Shown one piece after another: positions 9,585-19,252 of a stretch of 64,000 bases of DNA (position 1 is its first letter; each line of letters begins with the position of its first letter). Source of the DNA: Caenorhabditis remanei (lineage: Eukaryota > Nematoda > Chromadorea > Rhabditida > Rhabditidae). A model generated the notes under the pieces. That model worked only from the letters and a program-made list of their open reading frames with translations, was not told the origin of the DNA and did no database searches. Location of the stretch: positions 14,303,717 to 14,367,716 of the forward strand of contig NC_071330.1 in assembly GCF_010183535.1 (NCBI RefSeq). The letters run 5' to 3'. The translations under genes and the position numbers were made by a program.

Positions 9585-12500
9585 TCAATTCTTCCTCTTC
9601 CTCCAATTCGCTCTCCTACTTTTCACCACTTCCTTTCTCTCCACATCAAACTGATCCATCCAAACCAGCCAGAAATCCAACACCACTATTCTAGAGTACC
9701 AAACAGACGAAACCATAAAATACAATCGGGATCCATGAGTCATAGTTACAACAAAAGCTACAGTAAGCAGCAGGAGAGAACTCAAAAATATGGGAACCAG
9801 GTTGAGATTGTTCCAGTAGAATATATGGATTGCAGGAAGGTGTTTGGAAACAAAACGAAATAGGATATATGGGGCGGACCAGTTGAGGAAAGTGAATAGG
9901 AAACATTCCTGGACAAAATTATACCATAATTATATGTATACCATAATTAGGGTATTACCTGATAAGTATCTATCCGTAGATTTATTTATTTATTTATTTA
10001 TTTGAAGGACTTTCACCACTTATACAAATAAGAAAAAAAAGAAACAGTTATAATTTAAAAATTAGAGTGTTTAAGTATTAAAAAGGGTTCCACAAAATTA
10101 AAAGAAATATTACATCGAAATACATCGGAATTAGGAAAACTGGGGAATATATGAGGGGGGAGTTTATTCCAACAGGAGATAATCCTGTTGGTAAAAAATT
10201 GGCAAGTGTTCTTAGTGCTGTTTGATAATTTAGATTTGATATAATAGGGGTGACGGCGTAAATTATTACTAAAACGAGGAAGACTTATGTGCACGTCGTT
10301 ATAAATTCTTACTTCTTTACTAACAAGAATCTTATACATAAAAACTAAATCAATAATAATGCGTCTATGTTCAAGAGAAAGAATATCACAATGTTTAATG
10401 GATTCAAAATAAGATATGTAAGGAATATTAAATTTACGAAAAACCCGAAAAATAAAAGTTTTTTGGACTGACTCGATTAGCCTAACTTGTTCTTTAGATG
10501 TGGGGGAGAAAACAGTAGACCCATATTCCAAAAGGGGACGAACATAAATTTTAAAGCATTTGATGAAAATTTCGAAGTCAGCATGACGGAGAACATTGAA
10601 AAATATGTTGACTCTTTGATGGGCTTTGCGAAGTGTGACATCAAGGTGGTTTGAGAAGTTAAGATCAGAATTGAAAATGATACCCAAGTCTCGAATAATT
10701 TTTGTTTGAGGAATAATTGCGTCATTAATGGAAAAGTTCAATGAAGCTGAGTTAGAGTGTTTTTTAGAATGATTAAACGATATTACTTCACATTTTTCAG
10801 GCGCAACACCCATTTGCCAGTTGTCACACCATACACTTAGTCTAACAAGATCTTTTTTGATGCAGTCGGCGTTAGTAGAAAACAGTTTTAAGTCATCAGC
10901 ATAGAGTAAGTAGTTTGATTCGAAAGCGTCACCAATGTCGTTAATAAAAAGGAGAAAAAGGAGAGGTCCAAGAACTGAGCCTTGCGGTACTCCAGATAGA
11001 ACAGAACGGTCAGATGAGAAAACATTGTTAATACACACACGCTGTGTACGATTTGTTAAGAAAGCACACAACCAGTTGAAGAAATCGTCATGAATCCCGT
11101 AGGAGCACAACTTAATTTTTAGTTTAGATAGAGAAACTTTATCATATGCTTTTTTGAAGTCAATATAGACACTATGGGTGGTTTTTTTGCAAATATAATT
11201 AGTTAAAATATCTGCTTGGTAGGACAGAAGTTGAGCTTCCGTACTCATGCTCGAACGGAACCCATATTGACAGTTAGAAAGTAAGCGGTTGCTGTTTAAG
11301 TAATTTGTTAGCTGTTTGCGAACGAGTTTTTCCATAACTTTACCGACAGAGGAGGTTAACGAAATAGGACGATAGTTGTTAGGGTTAGCTCGAGATCCCT
11401 TTTTATGAAGCGGTTTGACAATAGCTGTTTTCCATGCAGTGGGTACAATTGAAGTACGAAATGATTCACGGAAGATTATGGATAGAGGCAGGGCTATTGC
11501 GGTGCAAACATTTTTTAGAAAAAGAGCGGGAATGCCGTCAGGAGTAGTGTTAAGTTTGGGCGTTAGTTTAGAAAGAGTGTGTTCAATGATGTAAGGCTCA
11601 AAATCAGGAGAGGATACTAGTTCCTCAGTTCTTTTGTCGAAATGAGGTTGGACATTATTATCTTCTGTAAATACTTTTGAAAAACTATCGGAAAAAAGTT
11701 CAACTTTTTCAGAATCACAATTTATTGGAGCACCGGAATCATTTTTTAGAGTTCCGATCTCCTGATTGTCTTTGTAGCGAGAATTGATAAATTTAAAAAA
11801 GTCTTTGACAGATCCATTAGTTAGCTTTTCATCATTCACACGTTTTTCTTCCTTAATTAATGCGACTTTGAGGTCAGCTGATATGTTTTTGTAGTTAGTA
11901 GAATTGCCTTCTTTCCTCCAGACATTTAACTTTGCCTTCTGTAGTTTCAGAATTTCAGCTGAATGACGTTTGGATAGAGTGTTAATTGCTTTGACGGGCA
12001 CATAAGATGCAATTAGTTCATGTAGAATTGAGAGCAGATTTTCATACATTCCATCGGCATTTAGGTTAGAGAACCTAAGAACCCAATCAGTGTTACTCAA
12101 CAAATAGTTGATAGATGCATAGTCAGCTTTTCTGAAAAGTTTGACTTTTTTTGTTAGTTTTTTGGTTCGGTTTTTGACTGAAAGTGTGACGTGAATAAGT
12201 TTGTGGTCACTGAACGAATCCCCGACTCTGACATCTCTCAAAATATTTGTGTTTGTGAAACAAAGATCAAGAATGTTATCAGGCTTCAAACGGGTGGGAG
12301 AAGCAATATGTTGTGTTAGACCGTTTTTTGTAACAAAAGAAAGAAATTTTTTACAGTGTGAGTCAGAAGCGGTGAGAGACGGCCAAGAAATATGAGGCAT
12401 GTTGAAATCGCCCAGAATGACGCAATTCTTTCTAGTGGAAAGTAAAAATTCGAGACATGAGATCATACCATCAAGTTTTGAATGATGACTTGGGTGATAT

Positions 12501-14051
12501 CCAACAACGATTCTGATCGAAACTCCGCCAGCCATGATGTCCACGCCTGCAATTTCAGAGGAGAGAAGAGAGGAAGGAATTTCAATTGGAAGAAATCTAA
12601 TTGATTTTGAAATTAATATTGCAACGCCTCCGCCATGCTTATTTCTATCTTTTCGGACAACAGAAAAATTATTACTAAGAGATAATAGAGAATCGGGAAA
12701 GGTGTTATCTAGTTTTGTTTCGGTGAGGCATACTATGTCAAAATTATTTGTAATGGTTACAAGTTCTAACTGAGCTAACTTATTTTTAACAGAGAAACAA
12801 TTTGCGTAACCGACAGATAAAAACTTTACTTGTTTTGTTGAATTGTCCATGGCCAAGGAGTTTGGTCCTTTTTGTACGGGATGCGGGAGACTTCCAGGTT
12901 CCTGACGGTGAAGAGACGTTGTTTGGCTTCGTTGTTGAGCTTGATGACTTCCTTCCATGCCTGACGGTACTTGGCCAGTTCTGGCTTCGAGAAATCTGGA
13001 CGCACGGATGCATTGCGACATCCATTGAGATTGCCCTTCATCTTTTCGAAAGTTGTAAGAATTTTGAAGGCATCTTCCTTCGATTGGAGTTGGAGTTTGA
13101 GAAGAGGGGGCGCATTTTCCTTCAGGTTGATTCGAAAAACCTGGCACTTTCCGGAAACCTTGCACTGATCTGCAATTTCCTTGGCGAAATCGGCATCCTT
13201 AGAAGAATCAGAGGAAACCTGAGCGTTTCGGACAATAACCGCACACTTCCGACTATCAGCATCCTGAGCAAGTTTAGCAGCCGACATAAATGAGACTTGA
13301 GCAGAAGGAGCAGCAAGTCCCTTGGAGAGAATTTCAGCAAACGTTTTCTTGTTGGAAGTACCAGAAGTATCGACGGAGTTCTTCAAGTCAACAATTTCTT
13401 TTCTCAGCAAGCCCACCTCGGTAATCAGATCCTTGTTCTGCTGTTGAAGATTGAGAACAATCTTGGCCATGGAAGCCCAGAGAACAGACAATTCGCCGTG
13501 ATTCTTCTGTGGCAGAGTCAAGTGAATAATAGATTTGAGAATATCATCCTCCGGGGAAGCATCCGTAGGATGAGTTGTAGTCATAGTTAGAGAGGAGAAG
13601 ATAGAATCAGTAGAAAGAGATGATGACTTGGAACGCTTGTCTTGTTTGTTGTTTGATAGCGGGGAAAGATTCAATAATCTTTTCATCAGAGCTCCGCGAC
13701 AGACGACCGCTCGGCTCGAGAAAAAATTGAACGATACCCTGCAACTAAAACTCCAATCGATAATATAGCAATCATACCGGTTGAAATTAAAAATTGCAGT
13801 TTTGCTTTCCGTTTTTCCTGGAATTTCGGGCACAAGCATCCCAAAACTGTTATAAATACTTCAAACAAAATAATTTCTTGGTCAATTTCATATTGACTTA
13901 TAAAAAACAGTGGAATGAGTAAAAATATAGAGAATAATCCCATCATTTGGATCATAGCAAAAGAGAAAATGGTCATTTCGGGCTTGGGGAATGTGAAATA
14001 TGAAAAAAGAAGGAAAATAAATATGAAATCGAAAACAAGTATAGTAGGCAC
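9585..14051 (-). CDS. 6TM-family gene 5, halves separated by a LINE
   Basis: The N-terminal part lies at about 13735-14051 (minus). It has three hydrophobic segments and a charged loop (PKFQEKRKAKLQ) like the family's QKEKEKDELKK loop. The C-terminal part lies at 9908-9585, opening after a TTTTGTCCAG acceptor with ECFLFTFLNW (family TMYFFLSLEV) and ending with a membrane segment and a basic tail. A full-length LINE fills the space between and is probably intronic: about 70 bp of non-LINE AT-rich sequence precedes the acceptor, and a GTATCG or GTTTTA donor is possible just before the LINE. I could not fix donor phase or first exon (no ATG in frame near 14051). Divergent member, possibly still expressed. 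Confidence 0.45.
9980..10003 (-). repeat. (ATTT)n run at the LINE 3' end
   Basis: Six units of ATTT on the plus strand, AAAT on the element strand. Short microsatellite tails in place of poly-A are characteristic of CR1-like elements. Confidence 0.8.
10055..12850 (-). CDS. LINE ORF2: endonuclease and reverse transcriptase
   Basis: 931 residues if started at the ATG at 12850 (MDNSTKQVKF); the frame is open further upstream, but that part overlaps ORF1. The N-terminal endonuclease/exonuclease/phosphatase domain shows CLTETKL, GGGVAIL, ILGDFN and the terminal SDHKLI (catalytic Glu, Asp/Asn and His). The reverse transcriptase shows KPLHKKG, NYRPISLTS, YIDFKKAYD, SGVPQGSVLGPLLF and the YADD active site. 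It nicks target DNA and primes reverse transcription of the LINE RNA there. ORF2 overlaps the end of ORF1 by 25 nt in another frame, so translation probably reinitiates or couples. All catalytic residues I can identify are present. Confidence 0.9.
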   Translation of the reverse strand: MDNSTKQVKFLSVGYANCFSVKNKLAQLELVTITNNFDIVCLTETKLDNTFPDSLLSLSNNFSVVRKDRNKHGGGVAILISKSIRFLPIEIPSSLLSSEIAGVDIMAGGVSIRIVVGYHPSHHSKLDGMISCLEFLLSTRKNCVILGDFNMPHISWPSLTASDSHCKKFLSFVTKNGLTQHIASPTRLKPDNILDLCFTNTNILRDVRVGDSFSDHKLIHVTLSVKNRTKKLTKKVKLFRKADYASINYLLSNTDWVLRFSNLNADGMYENLLSILHELIASYVPVKAINTLSKRHSAEILKLQKAKLNVWRKEGNSTNYKNISADLKVALIKEEKRVNDEKLTNGSVKDFFKFINSRYKDNQEIGTLKNDSGAPINCDSEKVELFSDSFSKVFTEDNNVQPHFDKRTEELVSSPDFEPYIIEHTLSKLTPKLNTTPDGIPALFLKNVCTAIALPLSIIFRESFRTSIVPTAWKTAIVKPLHKKGSRANPNNYRPISLTSSVGKVMEKLVRKQLTNYLNSNRLLSNCQYGFRSSMSTEAQLLSYQADILTNYICKKTTHSVYIDFKKAYDKVSLSKLKIKLCSYGIHDDFFNWLCAFLTNRTQRVCINNVFSSDRSVLSGVPQGSVLGPLLFLLFINDIGDAFESNYLLYADDLKLFSTNADCIKKDLVRLSVWCDNWQMGVAPEKCEVISFNHSKKHSNSASLNFSINDAIIPQTKIIRDLGIIFNSDLNFSNHLDVTLRKAHQRVNIFFNVLRHADFEIFIKCFKIYVRPLLEYGSTVFSPTSKEQVRLIESVQKTFIFRVFRKFNIPYISYFESIKHCDILSLEHRRIIIDLVFMYKILVSKEVRIYNDVHISLPRFSNNLRRHPYYIKSKLSNSTKNTCQFFTNRIISCWNKLPPHIFPSFPNSDVFRCNISFNFVEPFLILKHSNF
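12826..13686 (-). CDS. LINE ORF1 protein with coiled coil
   Basis: 286 residues from the ATG at 13686 (MKRLLNLSPL) to the TAA at 12826. It has a basic, serine-rich N-terminus, then a leucine-heptad stretch (LQQQNKDLITEVGLLRKEI) predicted to form a coiled coil, then a globular C-terminal half rich in Lys. It resembles ORF1 proteins that bind LINE RNA and multimerise. No zinc knuckle is present. The last codons overlap the start of ORF2. Confidence 0.75.
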   Translation of the reverse strand: MKRLLNLSPLSNNKQDKRSKSSSLSTDSIFSSLTMTTTHPTDASPEDDILKSIIHLTLPQKNHGELSVLWASMAKIVLNLQQQNKDLITEVGLLRKEIVDLKNSVDTSGTSNKKTFAEILSKGLAAPSAQVSFMSAAKLAQDADSRKCAVIVRNAQVSSDSSKDADFAKEIADQCKVSGKCQVFRINLKENAPPLLKLQLQSKEDAFKILTTFEKMKGNLNGCRNASVRPDFSKPELAKYRQAWKEVIKLNNEAKQRLFTVRNLEVSRIPYKKDQTPWPWTIQQNK

Positions 14052-14139
14052 CTGCTCTAATTGGTACGTTGTGTGGATTCTTGGATAAACAAAAATTTTT
14101 TTTGAAAAATTGATCTTTGATCTCTCCTCCTCCTTTCAA

Positions 14140-14465
14140 ATACTTTTATGATCCCCACCAATCTATGCAAATAAAAATAAAATAAAAATTTGCATAATGT
14201 CGGTTTCTCTTCCTATATACACAGAATCATTTTTACAGAATGATATCGAAAATTCTTCTATTCAGTTTATTCCTACTGTCGATTTCTACATATTTCTCTG
14301 TAGAGACTAGTTGAACAGTACGGTGGTCATTGGTAATTTGGTATATTCCTGTTCCGAAACAAAAATGACCAAGGTCTGTTCTTCACGTCTCTGAGGAGAT
14401 TGTTATTGGTCAAAACACAATGTTCAACGAATTCACTTCATTTAACACAATTCAAATAATAAGAA
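14140..14465. other. Intergenic, nothing recognised
   Basis: AT-rich sequence between 6TM gene 5 and the first RING-I gene. No reading frame or repeat beyond short AT runs is visible. Confidence 0.5.
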
Positions 14466-15625
14466 TCACTTTATTGAAGCCATCACTCCAGCGAGATCGT
14501 CAAGAAAATGTTTATCTTTCCAGGTGTTAGGCAATCCAAGGAGCTCGTTTCTCTGGTTCCGATGTCTGCTTTTCTCCTCCATCTTGTTGACTGCATTCCT
14601 GATTTTGGAAAGGGTCGCATTATTTTTGAAACGTTGGATCAGTAAGTCAAAATATCTCTGATTGTCTTCTCCAATGCATTGTCCCATCGGATACCAAGCA
14701 GCTTGAATTCTTGCTCCGAAGTTTTCCTCCTCCCGATTTTTTGGCTCTTCTGCTCTCGGCTCGGCACGATTTCTAGCAAGATCCTTCGCATCTAGTCGGT
14801 ATCGGAAATTGGGGGTAGTGTCAGGAACAACAGGAGCAGGATCTGGGCTCTGGCTCATTAAAATCTCATAGATGTGTTGAAAGCTCTCAAACGAAAATAT
14901 CCATGCAAGTGCTTGAAGCCAATTCTCGATATCAATAGCGGCAGACACTATATAAATATGAGCAACGATGAGAATAAAATGGGTTTTGGTAAATTCCGAG
15001 AGACGTTGAGTATTTTGACGCGGACTATCATGAGGTATGAACCACAGGAAAGAATATATACTGCCAGCATAGATTAACGCGTTGAGTTGAAGCCTAGACA
15101 CAGTCTGAAAGGGGCATCGTTAGCACTGTAGATAACATAGTTGTCCGGAATCCGGATTCCGGAAATTCCGGATTCCGGAATTCCGGGGTTTTTTTTTGAC
15201 ATTCCGGTTCCGGTTCCGGATACCGGATTCCGCATTTCGAAATTTTGATTCCGGTTCCGGATTCTGGATTCCGGAAAGTGAAAAATCGCATTCCGTACAA
15301 CTCTAGTAGATAAGTAATCAGGGCTTACCTCTTCATCGAATCCTGAATAATACTGTAAATATCTGGATCTCATCGCTAATATTATCACTGCCGCGTATCC
15401 AACCAGCAACTCATTTCTACGCCGTTTTACCTCGTTGACTTTCAGAATTCGATGAATATAACGAATCAATTCAAGACATGAACCCACTAGGGTGACCATC
15501 GCGGTGTACCCCAGAATTATGTTCACGTATTGGAGATCATTCAGACATTCACTTTCAGGTACCAATAAATAGTGTGATATCGCTGATGCAAAGAATATTA
15601 GGAAAACGATTTTGCGGGTGATCAT
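14466..15625 (-). CDS. RING-I family membrane protein, RING-less (gene A)
   Basis: Two exons, 15625-15329 and 15104-14466 (311 residues), join in phase 0 across GTAAGC and CTTTCAG. Exon 1 (MITRKIVFLIFF) has three hydrophobic segments and the family loop NEVKRRRNELLVGY. Exon 2 has three more, a proline/acidic linker (SQSPDPAPVVPDTT), and the family helical block ARIQAAWYPMGQ, FDLLIQRFKN and IRNAVNKMEEK. It stops at MASIK with AATAAAG at the stop. The compact RING exon of the family is missing, so it could act as a ligase-dead form or be a decayed copy. The intron contains a hAT-like MITE (15136-15305). Confidence 0.7.
15136..15305. mobile_element. 170-bp hAT-like MITE built of CCGGAAT units
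   Basis: Both sides carry the 8-bp target duplication GTAGATAA (15128-15135 and 15306-15313). The homologous intron of gene B (about 17118) has a single GTAGATAAG and is the empty site. Ends are CATAGTTGTCCGGAAT and, reversed, TAGAGTTGTACGGAAT. The interior is almost wholly tandem or inverted CCGGAAT/ATTCCGG units. It lies inside the intron of gene A, so its effect on splicing should be mild. Confidence 0.85.
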
Positions 15626-15870
15626 AGCGACTCGTAGAGACTATGAGAATAAATTAATTAAACCAGTAGGAAGGTTGCCGAGGAGACAGAATGAATGGAA
15701 GGACTGGGCAGTCTATGACAGCAAATAGAGGATGACAAAGTGTTTTGGACAGGAAGACCTGCAAATGGGCCAGTAATTGTGGAGGGGAGATAATGAAGAA
15801 ATTGGTCAGTGAGAGACAATGGAGAGCAAATAAAGAGAAAAATAACAGATGATGTGACAGATAGCGGCAG

Positions 15871-15928
<58 letters not shown>

Positions 15929-16270
15929 CCTGGGAACATTCGGGTAGAGAGCAAAGGGGACATTTGAATTTTGTCAGATTACATTTCCCAAAACCACAAA
16001 AATTGCCCGAAAATCGAACAATCAAAATGAAATCCAGCATTTCACCTAAAAATTACGGTAGCAGCACTCCTTCTGACTCGGATAAGATCTGACCAGGATC
16101 CAACACTATCCTTACAGTAACCCACGGTCCTAAACCACTTGAAACAACTATAATCTTGCTCAAAACACAATGCTCAACCAATTTACTTTATTTAACATAA
16201 TTTAAGTAAAAAGACAACATTTAGAAAATAAGAAAACATTTATAGGGTAAAATATTGGAGATACATTACT
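15626..16270. other. Intergenic with RING-I 5' flank and microsatellite
   Basis: The first 200 bp resemble the 5' flank of other RING-I genes (TGGACAGGAAGACCTGCAAATGG-like, as at 17510 and 20930). A (GT)n microsatellite follows, then AT-rich sequence. No gene is supported. Confidence 0.55.
15872..15926. repeat. (GT)n microsatellite
   Basis: About 27 uninterrupted GT dinucleotides. The Thr-His reading frames across it are artefacts. Confidence 0.95.
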
Positions 16271-17441
16271 TCATTTATCATTTCCGCGGCATCCGGCAAT
16301 CCGGCATCTTCCAATACACCGAAAACAAATAATGTGGCCACAAGTAAAAAATCTCGTCCTACCATAACACATGGTGCAAGCGTGTTGGGAAAAAGGTGTT
16401 ATGATAACTCTAGCTTCTGGATTACTGTACCCTTTCACGCCGAGTGAACTCAGGACGTCAGCGAGATCGTCGAAAAAATCATCGTCTTGCAAAGTGTTCG
16501 GAAATCCAAAGAGTTCGTTCTTCTGGTCTCGATGTCTGCGTTTCTCCTCCATTTTGTTTACTGCATTCCGGATGTTGAATGGGGCCGCACTATTTTTGTA
16601 GCGGTGGATCAGTAGGTCAAAGCATCTCTGATTGTCTGCGCGGAGACTTTGTCCAATCGGATACCAAGCAGCTAGAATGTTCGCTCTGAAGTTTTCCTCC
16701 TCCTCCTGATTGGCAGGTACTTCTGTTCTCGCGCGATTTCTAGCAAGATCTCTTCTCACTTCCCGGATCATTCTTTCCCTCTCATTCAAGCGATCTCGAA
16801 TGTTGGCGGTAGTGTCCGGAGCAGTAGGAGCAGGCTCAGGGTTCTGGCTCACCAAAACCTCAAAAATGATCATAGAGCTCGCAAAAGAAAGTATCCATCC
16901 AAGTACTTGAAGCCAATTCTCGATATCAATAGCGGCAGACACTACATAATTATGAGCAACGATGAGAATAAAATTGATTGTGGTAAATTCCGAGAGACGT
17001 GGAGTATTTTGACCATCATGAGGTGCGAGCCATAAAAACAAATACATGCAACCAGCATAGATTAGCGCGTTGAATTGAAGTCTGGACACAGTCTAAAAGG
17101 GATATCGTTAGCACTGTAGATAAGTAATCAGGGCTTACCTTTTCATCGTATCCCGAATCACACTGTAAATATTTGGATCTCATCGCTATTAGGATCACTG
17201 CCACATATCCAATCAGCAACATATTTCTACACAGTTTTACCTCATCGACTTTCCGAATTCGATGAATATAACGGATCAATTCAAGACATGAACCCACTAA
17301 GGTGACCATCGCGGTGTATATGAGAATTATGTGGATGAGAATTTGAAGACCATTCAAACTTCCACTTTTAGGTATCAATAGATGGTTTAATAATATTGCG
17401 GAAGCAAAGAATATTAGTCCACCGATTTGGCGGGTGATCAT
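16271..17441 (-). CDS. RING-I membrane protein with read-through compact RING (gene B)
   Basis: Exons 17441-17139 and 17092-16271 join in phase 0 (GTAAGCC donor, TTTTAG acceptor), giving 374 residues. There are six hydrophobic segments, a linker, then AAWYPIGQ, CFDLLIHRYKN and IRNAVNKMEEKRRHRD. In relatives the RING lies on a third exon; here the intron acceptor is gone (CCTTTTTCCCAACACG) and the former intron reads through in frame. The compact RING follows directly: CTMC, CGH, CFRC and a final C-x4-C (CRIAGC), which is longer than the CPIC of relatives. Probable membrane E3 ligase of unknown substrate. A TGACGTGG cluster lies upstream (17750-17927). Confidence 0.75.
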
Positions 17442-17749
17442 AGTCAGACAAGGAGGCAGAATGAAGGCAAGGACGAGACAGTCTATAGCAGATGAAGTTG
17501 TATTTCGGGCGGGAAGACCTGCAAATGTACCAGTAATTTGGGCGGAGAGATAATAATAAGTGTGTGGAGAGCAAATAGAGAGGCGGACGACGTAGAAGTG
17601 TGGGATAATCAGGGGAATCGTGACAGAGGGGGGGACTAAAGACTGCGTGAGGAGAGGAAGATCGATCTCAGGTGGAATCAGGGCAGTGAAAGAGAGTAAA
17701 TAAAGATGGGAGTAAGAATCGGGAGAAGAAGTGGCTGAGGGAAAATGGG

Positions 17750-17927
17750 TGACGTGGAAAGGCGGATTCGTTGGCTTGAGAAGTGACGGACGACGACGTA
17801 GGCCTTCTAGGACAGCAAATAGAAATGATGACGTGGCAGGTGTAAATTAGGAGGATAGTAGGTGGTGAGGGATTGGTCAGAGACAAAGTGGGGAGAAAAT
17901 AGTGGGAGATGACGTCACAATAAAGGC
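17750..17927. promoter_or_regulatory. TGACGTGG / TGACGTCA motif cluster upstream of gene B
   Basis: TGACGTGG at 17750-17757 and 17829-17836, and a perfect TGACGTCA palindrome at 17920-17927. These match CREB/ATF-type bZIP sites, and the first two match the XBP1/ATF6 core. They lie 300-490 bp upstream of gene B. Confidence 0.45.
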
Positions 17928-18400
17928 ACAAAAAAGCCTTTACCGAAAATCCAAGCCAGCCACTTGATGAGAGATGATGCATGCTTCATCGGAAGTTATG
18001 ATATGATAATTTTGGTAGACTGAAAATGCCGGAAAAGTTTTCACAGAGCCAAAACCAAGTTATTACTGACTTTTTGACGTCGCCTAAGCAATCTAATTTC
18101 ATCTTAAAAAACATACATAACTTGACAATCGATTACTATATAAAGTCCAAGAAATTCAAATGTTGCCTTTCCACCCCCTAAAATTTTACGGTCCTGTCTT
18201 CCTTAAGATCTACTCTCCATCTTCCCAGGACACCGCCCGCAAAAACACACAGACACAACATCTGTCACATCATCTAATCGTATGCCCTAATTGATCTTCG
18301 TTGTGTTCCCCCCAGCACCCTCTCAGTTCACATTAGAGAATCAGATGATGAATAATTTAGGATAAAGTTGATGATAGATGCGTGGTCATTAATCTGATAA

Positions 18401-18718
18401 TTGGTGCTCAGAATACCCAGAACACGGTTAGGCGGCACCCAAGGTGATTCCCCTTCAGTTACCGTAAACCATAAGTGCATTTTGAACAGACTGGAATGCA
18501 ATATATGCTACGTGGACTACAGTAAGACTAGAATCCCCAGAGTTTTTAAGGAATGTGGACACTCTATTTGTGATGCGTGTGCTGGCCGACTGCAGAAACT
18601 CAATCGCAACTTTTCACATGTGGTTTGTCCTACCTGTAACAGAATCACACATACAAACAGCTTTAAGTTACCAAAGAATTATGCTCTTATTGAATTGATG
18701 GAGATGTTGGAGCACTGA
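18401..18718 (+). pseudogene. Orphan RING-II 3' exon with remnant of the preceding exon
   Basis: The RING exon starts at 18490 after TTTTGAACAG and ends at TGA 18718. It has CNIC, CGH, CDAC and CPTC, and the family tail LPKNYALIELMEMLEH. About 18421-18445 matches the end of RING-II exon 2 (GGTTAGGCGGCACCC, compare GGTTAGACAGCAACTC at 25430), with GTGATT in place of the GTAATT donor. The membrane exons are missing upstream, so this is a 3' gene fragment. The zinc ligands are complete, so it could still be used as an exon. Confidence 0.7.
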
Positions 18719-19252
18719 TTTGCACAACAATTTTTCCAAATAATTTTTTGCAAGAAATTGCTTTTAAATATTGATAAATGTGTTAAGGAAATATTGTTTG
18801 CATTCACACCTTGGAATTCAGGTCGGGAACGATGTAGAAAATGGCTAGGTTTGAAGCAAACACAATAAATACAGTAATCCGGACTTAAGGCACACTGATA
18901 TTCGCGTCAAGACCCAACCACTTCAAATCTAGTGATGTTTATACTTTTCTGGACCGTTGCGAAGAGTTGATTCTGGTTATATGGGTCCTGAAACAAAATT
19001 GAGTGTTACGGTAGTTCAATGTTTTCGAAACATTTCGAAAATCTGTAACTTTCGAAATATTAGCCTGTAGGGACTCCGTCCAGGAAGACGTCAATGACGT
19101 TAACTTATATACCTGCTACAGTAACCGGAAAACGAGCGGAAAACGTGTTTTGAAACAGTTAAAGTTGTTGAAGTGAAATATCATTAATAATTTATTACTG
19201 TCAATTGTATCAATTCAAAAATAAAATTTTACAAAAAAAGATTTTTAAAAAT
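18719..19252. other. Intergenic 3' flanks with dispersed repeats
   Basis: The 3' UTR-like start is shared with 25714-25810. It then holds the CGTCAAGACCCAACCACTTC and TACTGTAG repeats common throughout the window. No gene is visible. Confidence 0.55.

Larger units (their letters stand above)
9978..13732 (-). mobile_element. Full-length non-LTR retrotransposon (CR1/jockey-like LINE)
   Basis: On the minus strand a short 5' UTR (about 13732-13687) leads to ORF1 (13686-12826), an overlapping ORF2 (12850-10055) and a 3' end in a tetranucleotide AAAT run (10003-9980) in place of poly-A. ORF2 has an apurinic-type endonuclease and a reverse transcriptase with intact catalytic motifs and no internal stops, so the copy looks young and possibly active. 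No clear target duplication was found. Order and domains fit the CR1/jockey supergroup; the exact clade is not determined. Confidence 0.85.

Noticed and set aside
15654..16040. Frames with Thr-His repeats
   Set aside because: They are translations of the (GT)n microsatellite at 15872-15926.
17668..17982. Minus-strand 104-codon frame upstream of gene B
   Set aside because: It covers the conserved promoter block repeated upstream of several RING genes; serine/proline-rich composition comes from that DNA, not a gene.
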